Source: Nesterenkonia cremea (GTDB lineage: Bacteria; Actinomycetota; Actinomycetes; Actinomycetales; Micrococcaceae). From it: a DNA stretch of 64,000 nt. Shown piece by piece: positions 9,802 through 16,674 of this stretch. A model generated the notes under the pieces. That model saw only the letters and a program-made list of their open reading frames with translations. It was not told the origin of the DNA and searched no databases. Numbering within the stretch: position 1 is the stretch's first letter; each line of letters opens with the position of its first letter. A program made the translations under genes and the position numbers. The stretch covers positions 1 to 64,000 of the forward strand of contig NZ_BMIS01000002.1 in the NCBI RefSeq assembly GCF_014642675.1, in the 5' to 3' direction.

Positions 9802-10668
9802 ATGCGAGCTATCTGGTCAGGGGAAGTGTCCTTCGGGTTGGTCAGCGTGCCGGTCAAGCTGTACTCGGCCACGCAGAGCCACGATGTCAGTCTCCATCAG
9901 GTCCACGACGCCGACGGCGGGCGCATCCGCTATCAGCGCCGCTGTGAGGTCTGTGAGAAGAAGATCGACTTCAAGAACATCGACCGCGCCTATGACGACG
10001 GCGAATCCACGGTGGTCATCACCAAAGACGAAATGGAGGAGCTGCCGGCGGACGAATCCAAAGAGATCGCCGTCGAGCAGTTCGTGCCCGAGGAGCAGAT
10101 CGACACCCTTGTCCTGGACAAGGCCTACTTCTTGGAACCCGCCGGAAAGTCTGCGAAGTCCTATGTGCTGCTGCGCCGGACCCTGGAGGACGCCGAGCGC
10201 GTCGCCGTCGTGAAGTTCACGCTGCGCTCCCGCACCCGACTGGCCGCCCTGCGGGTCCGCGACGACGTCATCATCCTGCAGACCATGCGCTGGGCCGATG
10301 AGATGCGCGATGCCGACTTCGACATCCCCCAGCCCAAGGTCTCCAAGAAGGAGCTGGAGATGGCGGCCTCCCTGGTGGAGTCCTACTCGCAGGACTTTGA
10401 GCCCGAGCGGTTCACCGACGAATACCAGGAGCAGCTCCAGGAGCTCATCGACGAGAAGCTGGAACACGGTGAGGAGATCGACACTGAGGCCACCTTCGGC
10501 GAGCCGGAGGAGGACGAAGGCCAGGGCAACGTCGTCGACCTTATGGAAGCGCTGAAGAAGTCCGTGGACGATCGGCGGAAGAAGAGCAGCGGCGGGTCTG
10601 GGAAGTCCGGCGGCTCCAAGTCTGGGAGTTCCAAGTCCGGGGGCTCCAAACAGAAGAAAGCCAGCTGA
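9802..10668 (+). CDS. ku: Non-homologous end joining protein Ku
   Basis: Bacterial Ku, 288 residues, beginning with the characteristic MRAIWSGEVSFGLVSVPVKL. The core forms a homodimeric ring that binds DNA ends and recruits LigD. After residue 255 there is a Ser/Gly/Lys-rich tail (repeats of SGGSK) ending KQKKAS. Such basic C-terminal extensions of actinobacterial Ku modulate DNA binding. ATG 9802 is the only start compatible with the family N-terminus; a frame extending to 9640 is not used. With ligD this gives a complete two-component end-joining system. Confidence 0.95.
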   Translation: MRAIWSGEVSFGLVSVPVKLYSATQSHDVSLHQVHDADGGRIRYQRRCEVCEKKIDFKNIDRAYDDGESTVVITKDEMEELPADESKEIAVEQFVPEEQIDTLVLDKAYFLEPAGKSAKSYVLLRRTLEDAERVAVVKFTLRSRTRLAALRVRDDVIILQTMRWADEMRDADFDIPQPKVSKKELEMAASLVESYSQDFEPERFTDEYQEQLQELIDEKLEHGEEIDTEATFGEPEEDEGQGNVVDLMEALKKSVDDRRKKSSGGSGKSGGSKSGSSKSGGSKQKKAS

Positions 10669-10671
10669 CCC

Positions 10672-10700
10672 GAGCCTCAAGGGCTCAGGCCAACTGGCCT
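10672..10700. terminator. Tandem hairpins between convergent ku and doxX
   Basis: Two short hairpins lie between the convergent genes: GAGCC/GGCTC (10672-10686) and AGGCC/GGCCT (10687-10700). There is no clear T tract, so termination may be Rho-dependent or weak; the position suggests use in both directions. Confidence 0.4.
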
Positions 10701-10720
10701 TCAACGGTGCTGCTCAGGCG

Positions 10721-11155
10721 TCAGGCCGCCCGGTTGAGGAGTCGGTCCACGCTGAAGCGGCCGGCGCCGCGGGCGGTGAGGATGATCAGCCCAGCGAAGA
10801 TCGCCAGGACCAACTCGTAGCCGCCGGCGTCGACGAAGATCCCCGCCTCCAGGTGCACCAGGAACAGGGCGCTGAGCATGCTGATCACGTTGATCAGTGC
10901 CACCAGCGGGGTCAACACGCCCAGGATCAGCAATGCGCCGCCGACCAGCTCGGCGAAGGTCACTACGCCTGCCGTGACAGACGGTGCCGGCACGCCCATG
11001 CCCGCGAAGGAGTCGCCGGTTCCGGCGATGGTCCACTCATCGAACTTCTGCCAGCCGTGGGCGATGAGGATGATGCCCAGGGCGACGCGTGCCACCAGCA
11101 GGGCGAGGTCGGTGAGGATGGGGCTCTTGGACGAGGGGTTCACCAGAAGGCGCAC
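10721..11155 (-). CDS. DoxX-family membrane protein
   Basis: A 144-residue DoxX-family integral membrane protein with four predicted helices. The family motif region ALGIILIAHGWQKF and the second segment FAELVGGALLILGVLTPL are clear. DoxX-like proteins are linked to redox and thiol homeostasis, but this member has no assigned reaction. I chose GTG 11155 because AGGAGAGAG precedes it by about 4-6 nt; the frame is open to a TTG at 11185. It is divergent from a MarR regulator, and the gap contains two matching palindromes, so it is probably the regulator's main target. Confidence 0.85.
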   Translation of the reverse strand: MRLLVNPSSKSPILTDLALLVARVALGIILIAHGWQKFDEWTIAGTGDSFAGMGVPAPSVTAGVVTFAELVGGALLILGVLTPLVALINVISMLSALFLVHLEAGIFVDAGGYELVLAIFAGLIILTARGAGRFSVDRLLNRAA

Positions 11156-11186
11156 GGGCTCTCTCCTGTTCGTTGGTGTTGCCAAG

Positions 11187-11250
11187 GTTGTAGGTACAAC
11201 GAAAACCGTAGAGCATGAATAGTTGTAGCTACAAGCTGATGCGGGATAAT
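11187..11250. promoter_or_regulatory. Divergent doxX/marR promoter with two palindromic operators
   Basis: Two near-identical palindromes are present: GTTGTAGGTACAAC (11187-11200) and TTGTAGCTACAA (11223-11234), centres 35 bp apart. For marR, TTGTAG (11223-11228) is 16 bp from GATAAT (11245-11250), which lies 6 nt before GTG 11257. For doxX on the minus strand, TTGTAG (11234-11229) is 18 bp from TACGGT (11210-11205), with the other palindrome near +1. The sites would let MarR block both promoters. Confidence 0.65.
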
Positions 11251-11256
11251 GAGAGA

Positions 11257-11751
11257 GTGAACACTCGTTGGCTCTCCTCCCGTGAACTGTCCTCCTGGGC
11301 CCGGCTGGCCTCCATCCTGGAGGCGTTGCCGCCCCTGCTGGACTCTCAGCTGCGCCATGACGCCGGACTGACCCACTTCGACTACCGAGTGCTCGCCCTG
11401 CTCTCGGAGACGGAGGGACGCACGGTCCGGATGAGCTTCCTGGCCAAGGCCAACAACGCGACGCTGCCGCGGCTCTCTCACGTGATCCAGCGGCTGGAGG
11501 AGCGCGGCTATGTCGAAAGGCTCGCCTCAGCCGAAGATCGCCGGGCCACCGATGTCTGGCTCACCGACGAAGGGTGGGAGAAGATCCGCTTCGCCGCCCC
11601 GGGGCACGTGGAGATGGTCAGAGAGCATGTCCTGGACCCGCTCACCGAGGAGCAGGTGGACCAGCTCGGCACGATCGCCGAGCAGATCCTTCGCCGCCTG
11701 GATCCCGACGGAGAGCTGCGGCCCATCTACGGAAAGCACGACGACGACTGA
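11257..11751 (+). CDS. MarR-family transcriptional regulator
   Basis: A 164-residue MarR-type winged-helix repressor. The recognition region (MSFLAKANNATLPRLSHVIQ) and the wing (AEDRRATDVWLTDEG) are well preserved. Upstream in-frame starts exist at 11215 and ATG 11239, but the first would place the operator inside the gene. GATAAT at 11245-11250 lies exactly 6 nt before GTG 11257, so I take a leaderless GTG as start; ATG 11239 is the alternative. It is divergent from doxX with shared operator palindromes, the classical arrangement for a ligand-responsive autorepressor. The ligand is unknown. Confidence 0.85.
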   Translation: MNTRWLSSRELSSWARLASILEALPPLLDSQLRHDAGLTHFDYRVLALLSETEGRTVRMSFLAKANNATLPRLSHVIQRLEERGYVERLASAEDRRATDVWLTDEGWEKIRFAAPGHVEMVREHVLDPLTEEQVDQLGTIAEQILRRLDPDGELRPIYGKHDDD

Positions 11752-11787
11752 GCAGCTCTGCCCCTGTCGACCGCTGGTGAGCCAGCC

Positions 11788-12426
11788 TCAGGGGCGGATC
11801 TCAGCTGCCCGCGGGTGATCAGTCCAGGGCGCGCGGGCCTCGCGGAGCTCTCCGGCCCCGGTGCGGACTGCGTGCAGCGCCAGGATGCCGTTGGCCGCGC
11901 TCGGGTTATGGATCCTGCCGGAGAGCACGGCCTGCACCGCCTCGGCCAACGGCAACCAGGCGGTGGTGATCTCGGCTTCCTCCGCCTCACGGGTATGGCG
12001 CTCAGCCTCAGGAACCTCGGTGAGGCCCTCGGCCAGGTAGATGCGGATGGCCTCATTGTTGGCGCCCGGGGTGGTGTAGAAGTCCAGGAGCGTGGACCAG
12101 GTCTGAGCCTGCAGATCCGCCTCCTCGACCAGCTCGCGCTGGGCTCCCTCCAGCATGGGTTCGCCGTCCACATCCAGCAGTCCCGCCGGGATCTCCCAGA
12201 GCTTCATCCGCACAGGGTGCCGGTACTGATTGATCAGCAGCACCCGGTCCTGCTCGTCCACCGCCAGCACGGCTACGGCGCTGAGGTGCTTGAGGTAGAC
12301 CCGGCGCAGCGTCTCACCGCGCTCGCCGAAGGTGAAGGAGTCCTTCACCGCATCGAAGATCGGAGTGGTCAGAACCTTCTCGGAGCTCTGGACGGGCAGG
12401 TCAGCGGGGGAGTCCTGGATGCTCAT
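11788..12426 (-). CDS. NUDIX hydrolase, ADP-ribose pyrophosphatase type
   Basis: A 212-residue NUDIX hydrolase. The NUDIX box is EGAQRELVEEADL near 93-105, preceded by the EIPAGLLDV segment typical of ADP-ribose pyrophosphatases (Rv1700-like), which split ADP-ribose to AMP and ribose 5-phosphate. The substrate class is inferred from this segment and length, not proven. TAGGGT lies 5 nt before ATG 12426 on the minus strand, so the message may be leaderless. It converges with marR (36 bp gap) and diverges from the M16 peptidase. Confidence 0.85.
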   Translation of the reverse strand: MSIQDSPADLPVQSSEKVLTTPIFDAVKDSFTFGERGETLRRVYLKHLSAVAVLAVDEQDRVLLINQYRHPVRMKLWEIPAGLLDVDGEPMLEGAQRELVEEADLQAQTWSTLLDFYTTPGANNEAIRIYLAEGLTEVPEAERHTREAEEAEITTAWLPLAEAVQAVLSGRIHNPSAANGILALHAVRTGAGELREARAPWTDHPRAAEIRP

Positions 12427-12508
12427 ACCTCACCCTATGCACGAAGGGAGACATTTGTGCAGAACCCGGACGCGGACGGCGTCGCTGACTCCTGTACCCT
12501 GACTCCCT

Positions 12509-13810
12509 ATGCGCGTGACGATCGAACCCCATACCGAAGGCATCCTCAACGCCGACCTCGGCTCCACCGTCCGGCGCACCGTCCTCCCCTCAGGAGTGCG
12601 CGTGCTGACCGAGGAGATGCCCGGGCAGCGCTCGGTCACCATCGGGTTCTGGATCGCAGTGGGCTCCCGGGATGAGGCTGACCACCAGCACGGCTCCACC
12701 CACTTCCTGGAGCATCTGCTGTTCAAAGGCACCCAGCAGCGCTCCGCCCTGGACATCGCCGCGGCCTTCGATGCCGTGGGCGGCGAATCCAACGCCATGA
12801 CCGGCAAGGAGTCCACGTGCTATTACGCCCGGGTGCTGGATGCGGACCTGACCATGGCCGTGGAGGTGCTGACCGATATGGTCACCTCCGCCACCATCGA
12901 CCCGGCAGAGATGGAGACCGAGCGCGGGGTCATCCTCGAAGAGCTCGCCATGGACGAGGACGACCCGATGGATGTGGTCCACGAGCGCTTCGGCGAACAG
13001 GTCATGGACGGTCACCCGCTGGGCCGGCCCATCGGCGGCACCCCTGAGGAGATCAATGCCGCCACCCGCGACGACGTCTTCGCCCATTTCAAGCGCTGGT
13101 ACACCCCCGGCGAGCTGGTCATCACCGCCGCCGGCGGCCTGGACCACGATCACCTCTGCCGCCTGGTCACCGAGGCCCTGGGGAAGTCCTCATGGGACAT
13201 CAGCGTCCCAGGTTCGCCGGCTGAGCGGCGCGTGGGCCACGAGGAGCTCATCCCGGTCCGCGAAGGCGTGGAGACCATCACCAAACCCATCGAGCAGGCT
13301 CAGGTCATCCTGGGCGGGCGTGGCGGCTCAGCCTCTGACCCAGACCGGTTCGCGCTCTCGGTGCTGCATGCAGTCCTGGGCGGAGGCATGTCCTCCCGGC
13401 TCTTCCAAGAGGTCCGCGAGCGCCGCGGCCTGGCCTACTCCACCTACTCCTTCTCCGCAGCCTTCACCGACGCCGGCCACTTCGGCCTCTACGCCGGCTG
13501 CCTGCCGGAGAAGGTCGACCAGGTCACCGGCGTGCTGACCTCCGAGCTGGAACGCATCGCCACCGAGCCGGTCACCGAGGAAGAACTCGCCCGCGCCAAG
13601 GGCCAGCTGCGCGGCGCCACGGTGCTTGGCATGGAGGAGACCTCCTCGCGGATGTCCCGGCTGGGCCGGGCCGAGCTGGTCCGCGGCGAATTCGTGGACA
13701 TCTCAGACACGCTCAGCCAGCTGGACCACGTCACCGCCGAGGACGTGCTGTGCGTGGGCCGCCGCATGGCGGAGTCGCCGCGCGCGGTGACAGTGGTCGC
13801 GCCGAGCTGA
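12509..13810 (+). CDS. M16-family zinc metallopeptidase
   Basis: A 433-residue insulinase/processing-peptidase homologue. The inverted zinc motif HFLEH is at 65-69 (HxxEH, catalytic E68), followed by the third zinc-ligand region TERGVILEELAMDEDDP near 132-148. The C-terminal half keeps the R/Y-type substrate-binding segment (RERRGLAYSTYS). The size equals one M16 half, so the active form is likely a dimer. There is no signal peptide, so it is cytosolic. TACCCT (12495-12500) lies 8 nt before ATG 12509, compatible with a leaderless message. In many actinobacteria this gene follows polynucleotide phosphorylase; here that neighbour is missing. Confidence 0.9.
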   Translation: MRVTIEPHTEGILNADLGSTVRRTVLPSGVRVLTEEMPGQRSVTIGFWIAVGSRDEADHQHGSTHFLEHLLFKGTQQRSALDIAAAFDAVGGESNAMTGKESTCYYARVLDADLTMAVEVLTDMVTSATIDPAEMETERGVILEELAMDEDDPMDVVHERFGEQVMDGHPLGRPIGGTPEEINAATRDDVFAHFKRWYTPGELVITAAGGLDHDHLCRLVTEALGKSSWDISVPGSPAERRVGHEELIPVREGVETITKPIEQAQVILGGRGGSASDPDRFALSVLHAVLGGGMSSRLFQEVRERRGLAYSTYSFSAAFTDAGHFGLYAGCLPEKVDQVTGVLTSELERIATEPVTEEELARAKGQLRGATVLGMEETSSRMSRLGRAELVRGEFVDISDTLSQLDHVTAEDVLCVGRRMAESPRAVTVVAPS

Positions 13811-13850
13811 ATCCGGGGCCGCTGAATCCGGGGCCGCTGAATCCGGAGCT
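13806..13850. repeat. 15-bp tandem repeat, three units, overlapping a stop codon
   Basis: The unit GCTGAATCCGGGGCC occurs at 13806-13820 and 13821-13835 exactly, with a third degenerate unit at 13836-13850. The first unit contains the TGA stop of the M16 peptidase. Gain or loss of units would leave the protein unchanged because each unit repeats the stop codon. Confidence 0.85.
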
Positions 13851-13903
13851 TTGTAAGAAAACTAGTGTTTTTCTTGGACGGTGGCCCTGCTGCTCCAAGA
13901 AGA

Positions 13904-13956
13904 CTTACATTCCTCTCCTGTGAATGTAAGTAAATCCCTCGTATGCTTACATTGTG
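13904..13956 (+). promoter_or_regulatory. Promoter and putative operator of the fic gene
   Basis: CTTACATTC (13904-13912) and GAATGTAAG (13922-13930) form a perfect 9-bp inverted repeat with a 9-bp spacer. A third copy, CTTACATTG (13946-13954), touches the start codon. TATGCT (13942-13947) is a good -10 box lying 6 nt before GTG 13954, which suggests a leaderless transcript. The inverted repeat covers the -35 region, a position suited to repression. Confidence 0.6.
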
Positions 13957-15129
13957 AAGCCAGAGTAGTTCAGCCCGGAAGCGCCAGGCGCGCTCCGTCG
14001 CATCCAGGGTGTAGACCCTCGAACCCAGAAGAGCTGGGAGACCCATGCCTTCCTCCCGGAGGATCTGCCCCTTGAGCTGGCTCTCAGTCCCGAAGTCCAG
14101 CTCACGCTCGGACAAGCAGATCGCGCGCTGGGTGGGCTCAATGCATTCCTGTCCCTGATTCCCAATCCACAGCGGCTCGTCCGACCCTCCCTGTCTCGTG
14201 AAGCGGTCTCGACCTCGGCGCTCGAAGGGACATACGCGTCCCTGGAAGAGGTCATGGAGGCCGACTACCTGGATGAAAAGGCTCCAAGCGCTCAGGTCCG
14301 TGAAGTTCGAAACTACTTGGACGCAGCAGACCGTTCACTGGAGCTGTTGAAGACTCGTCCTGTCTCCCGACGACTTCTGGAAGAGCTTCAGCTCATTTTG
14401 GTCAAGGGCACGCGAGGGGAAGCCTACGACTCTGGGCAGATCAGGCAGAGGCAGGTATTCATCGGTGGCAGCGGCCGGTCCGTCCAGGACGCACGCTTTG
14501 TCCCGCCACCGCCGGGAGAGGCGTTGGACGAAGGAGTTTCATCATGGGAAAAGTGGATCAACACTGCTGAACGCATCCATCCTCTGGTGCGGGTGGCGCT
14601 CGGTCATTACCAGTTTGAGACATTACATCCGTTCTCCGACGGAAACGGACGCATCGGCCGGCTGGTGGTCACGCTCCAGCTCATCGACCAAGGGTTGCTC
14701 GACTACCCGGTTCTGAACCTGGCGTCCTGGCTAGAGCCACGACGTGATGAGTATATCGATCGTCTGTTGGCAGTCAGCCAGCGGGGAGCCATGGACGATT
14801 GGCTGGCGTTCTTTCTTCGAGGTGTGGCCGAGCAGGCAGAAACTACGACAAATACGATGAAGGACCTTCTGGCGCTTCGAGACAGCATGCTGAACCAGCT
14901 GCGGGAAGCGAAGGACCGGAGCATTGCCACGCGAATCGCCGGGGATCTGATCGAGACACCGATCTTTGACGTGGCGACCGTCGCCCGCCGCTACGCGGTT
15001 ACTCATCAGGCGGCGAGCAATGCAGTACGCAAGCTGAAGGAGCTGAACCTAGTCGAGCAGGTGGGGCAGAGCGACTATAAGCGGCTCTACATCTCTCGGC
15101 ACGTTATGGAGATTCTGAATTCCCTCTGA
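13954..15129 (+). pseudogene. Fic-family AMP-transferase with C-terminal winged helix; amber stop at codon 5
   Basis: From GTG 13954 the frame reads VKPE, then TAG (13966-13968), then about 386 residues of a complete Fic protein. After the stop, FSPEAPGALRRIQ fits the family's usual N-terminal region. The Fic_N domain carries the inhibitory motif TSALEG (T87-G92, pattern S/TxxxEG). The catalytic motif HPFSDGNGRIGR starts at about residue 225. The last 80 residues form a winged helix (VTHQAASNAVRKLKEL). Fic enzymes transfer AMP from ATP to protein hydroxyls, and the inhibitory glutamate normally blocks ATP positioning. The first usable start after the amber is ATG 14254 (residue 101), which would make a 291-residue protein with the Fic core but without the inhibitory motif. 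Whether the gene is dead, suppressed, or makes that short form cannot be told from sequence. Confidence 0.8.
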
Positions 15130-15186
15130 TCGCGAGGCACTGAACGGTGCGGCTGAGCCCGAGCAGTCCTCAGGACCCTCTGACCC

Positions 15187-15486
15187 TCACCCCCCGGCAA
15201 ACGGGGGCAGCACATCCAGCTGGTCGCCGGGGGAGAGGGCGCCGGTCTCGCGCTTGGTGCGCACGCCGTTGACCAGGAACGAGCTGCGTGAGCACACTCG
15301 CTCCAGCGACGGTGCCGCGATCAGCTCGGGCAGTCGGCTCAGGAACTCATCCAGCCCTTGCCCCTCGCTCAGCGGCAGCTGGCGCTCCTCGGCACCGGCG
15401 GCCTCGGCCGCGCCGGCGTAGAAGCGGACCGTGACCGCACCAGTGGTGGTGCTGCCGGCGTCGGGAACTGTGGTCTCTGCGCTCAT
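15187..15486 (-). CDS. moaD: MoaD/ThiS-family sulfur carrier, molybdopterin synthase small subunit
   Basis: A 99-residue ubiquitin-fold protein ending in the required Gly-Gly (PPFAGG). The C-terminal glycine is adenylated and thiocarboxylated, then donates sulfur to precursor Z together with MoaE (19148-19648). The first 17 residues are a variable leader. The frame is open to 15585 but overlaps moaA; ATG 15486 sits 2 bp after the moaA stop, giving a moaA-moaD operon. No MoeB-type activating enzyme is in the window. Confidence 0.85.
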   Translation of the reverse strand: MSAETTVPDAGSTTTGAVTVRFYAGAAEAAGAEERQLPLSEGQGLDEFLSRLPELIAAPSLERVCSRSSFLVNGVRTKRETGALSPGDQLDVLPPFAGG

Positions 15487-15488
15487 GC

Positions 15489-16634
15489 TCAGCCTCCGAT
15501 CGCGCTCATCGAACGTCCCGGCCGGTGGAAGGACTCCAGCTCGAAGCCGGGCCGGTCCGTGCCGTGGGCGGCGGGCTTGACCCACATCGCCTCAGCCCAC
15601 CGCTGGGCCACATCGGCGTCGGTGGCCTCCGGGTCCCGAAGGATGTGCATCAGATCGAACTCCTCGTTGGAGAACAGGCAGCTCATGACCCGACCCTCCG
15701 CGGTGATGCGGGTGCGCCGGCAGTCGGCGCAGAACGGCTCGGTCACCGAGGCGATCACGCCCACCTTTCCCAGGAAGGCACCGGCACCGTGTGCGCCGGC
15801 GTCGTGCTTGTCATCGTCGTCCTTGTCGTTGCCGTGCGGCTCATAGACGTCGAAGCGCTCGGCCGGGGCGCCGTCGCGGTTCTCCTGCGACGGGACCAGC
15901 CGGAACCGCTGGGACAGCAGCTCACGGGTCTCGGCGGCACTGACGGTGCCTTCGCGCTTCCAGTTCTCCTCGCCGTCCAGGGGCATCTGTTCGATGAACC
16001 GCAGCTCATAGCCCTGCTCCAGGGACCAGGCCAGCAGCTCTGGGGCCTCCTGGTCGTTGATCCCGCGCATCAGCACTGCGTTGATCTTCAGCGGCGTCAG
16101 CCCGGCCTGTGCAGCGGCCTCCACTCCGGTGAGCACCTTGTCCAGCGAATCCCGGCGGGTCAGCTGTGCGAAAGTCTCCCGATGCAGCGAATCCAGGGAG
16201 ACGTTGATCCGGCTCAGTCCGGCGTCGGCCAGCGCCTGGGCCTTCTTCTCCAGGCCGATCGCGTTGGTGGTCATCGCGATCGGCAGCTCCGGGTGATCGG
16301 CACGCAGCCCAGAGATGATCTCCAGCAGATCGGCTCTGACCAGCGGCTCACCACCGGTCAGGCGCAGCTCCCGGATGCCCAGAGTCTCCACACCGATCCG
16401 CACCAGACGCCGGATCTCATCCGGGGTCATCAGCTGGTCCTTCTTCAGCCACGGTAGACCCTCGGCAGGCATGCAGTAGGTGCAGCGCAGATTGCACTTA
16501 TCGATCAGCGAGATCCGCAGATCCGTGGCTCGGCGCCCGAAGGAGTCCACCAGGCCGTGGGCAGGGTCAGCCCCTTCGACGTCGCGGGGGAGCGAGGGCA
16601 TCCCCAGGGCAACGGGTGCAGCCGATCCAGTCAT
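15489..16634 (-). CDS. moaA: GTP 3',8-cyclase MoaA
   Basis: Radical SAM enzyme of molybdenum cofactor synthesis, 381 residues. The N-terminal cluster motif CNLRCTYC is at C47/C51/C54, the second cluster is carried by CADC and a later cysteine in RVMSC near the C-terminus, and the protein ends in the essential Gly-Gly. It converts GTP to 3',8-cyclo-GTP, the substrate of MoaC (18101-18592). An unusual Asp/His-rich insert (NDKDDDDKHDAG and onward, about 263-283) is absent from most MoaA proteins. TAGACT lies 6 nt before ATG 16634 on the minus strand, so the message is probably leaderless. Divergent from moeA. Confidence 0.95.
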   Translation of the reverse strand: MTGSAAPVALGMPSLPRDVEGADPAHGLVDSFGRRATDLRISLIDKCNLRCTYCMPAEGLPWLKKDQLMTPDEIRRLVRIGVETLGIRELRLTGGEPLVRADLLEIISGLRADHPELPIAMTTNAIGLEKKAQALADAGLSRINVSLDSLHRETFAQLTRRDSLDKVLTGVEAAAQAGLTPLKINAVLMRGINDQEAPELLAWSLEQGYELRFIEQMPLDGEENWKREGTVSAAETRELLSQRFRLVPSQENRDGAPAERFDVYEPHGNDKDDDDKHDAGAHGAGAFLGKVGVIASVTEPFCADCRRTRITAEGRVMSCLFSNEEFDLMHILRDPEATDADVAQRWAEAMWVKPAAHGTDRPGFELESFHRPGRSMSAIGG

Positions 16635-16636
16635 CC

Positions 16637-16671
16637 CTCCAGTCTAAAGGGCTGCGGTACGTAGACTGGAG
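16637..16671. promoter_or_regulatory. Mirror-symmetric divergent promoters of moaA and moeA
   Basis: CTCCAGTCTA (16637-16646) and TAGACTGGAG (16662-16671) are a perfect 10-bp inverted repeat with a 15-bp spacer. Each arm contains TAGACT in the orientation of the gene it faces: 6 nt before moaA ATG 16634 and 7 nt before moeA ATG 16675. The -35 region of each promoter falls on the -10 box of the other, so RNA polymerase probably cannot occupy both at once. Confidence 0.65.
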
Positions 16672-16674
16672 CCC

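Noticed and set aside
14254..15129. Fic gene starting at ATG 14254 as a complete short gene
   Set aside because: The 95 codons before it encode a well-conserved Fic_N domain in frame, so this start would truncate the protein; kept only as a possible secondary start.
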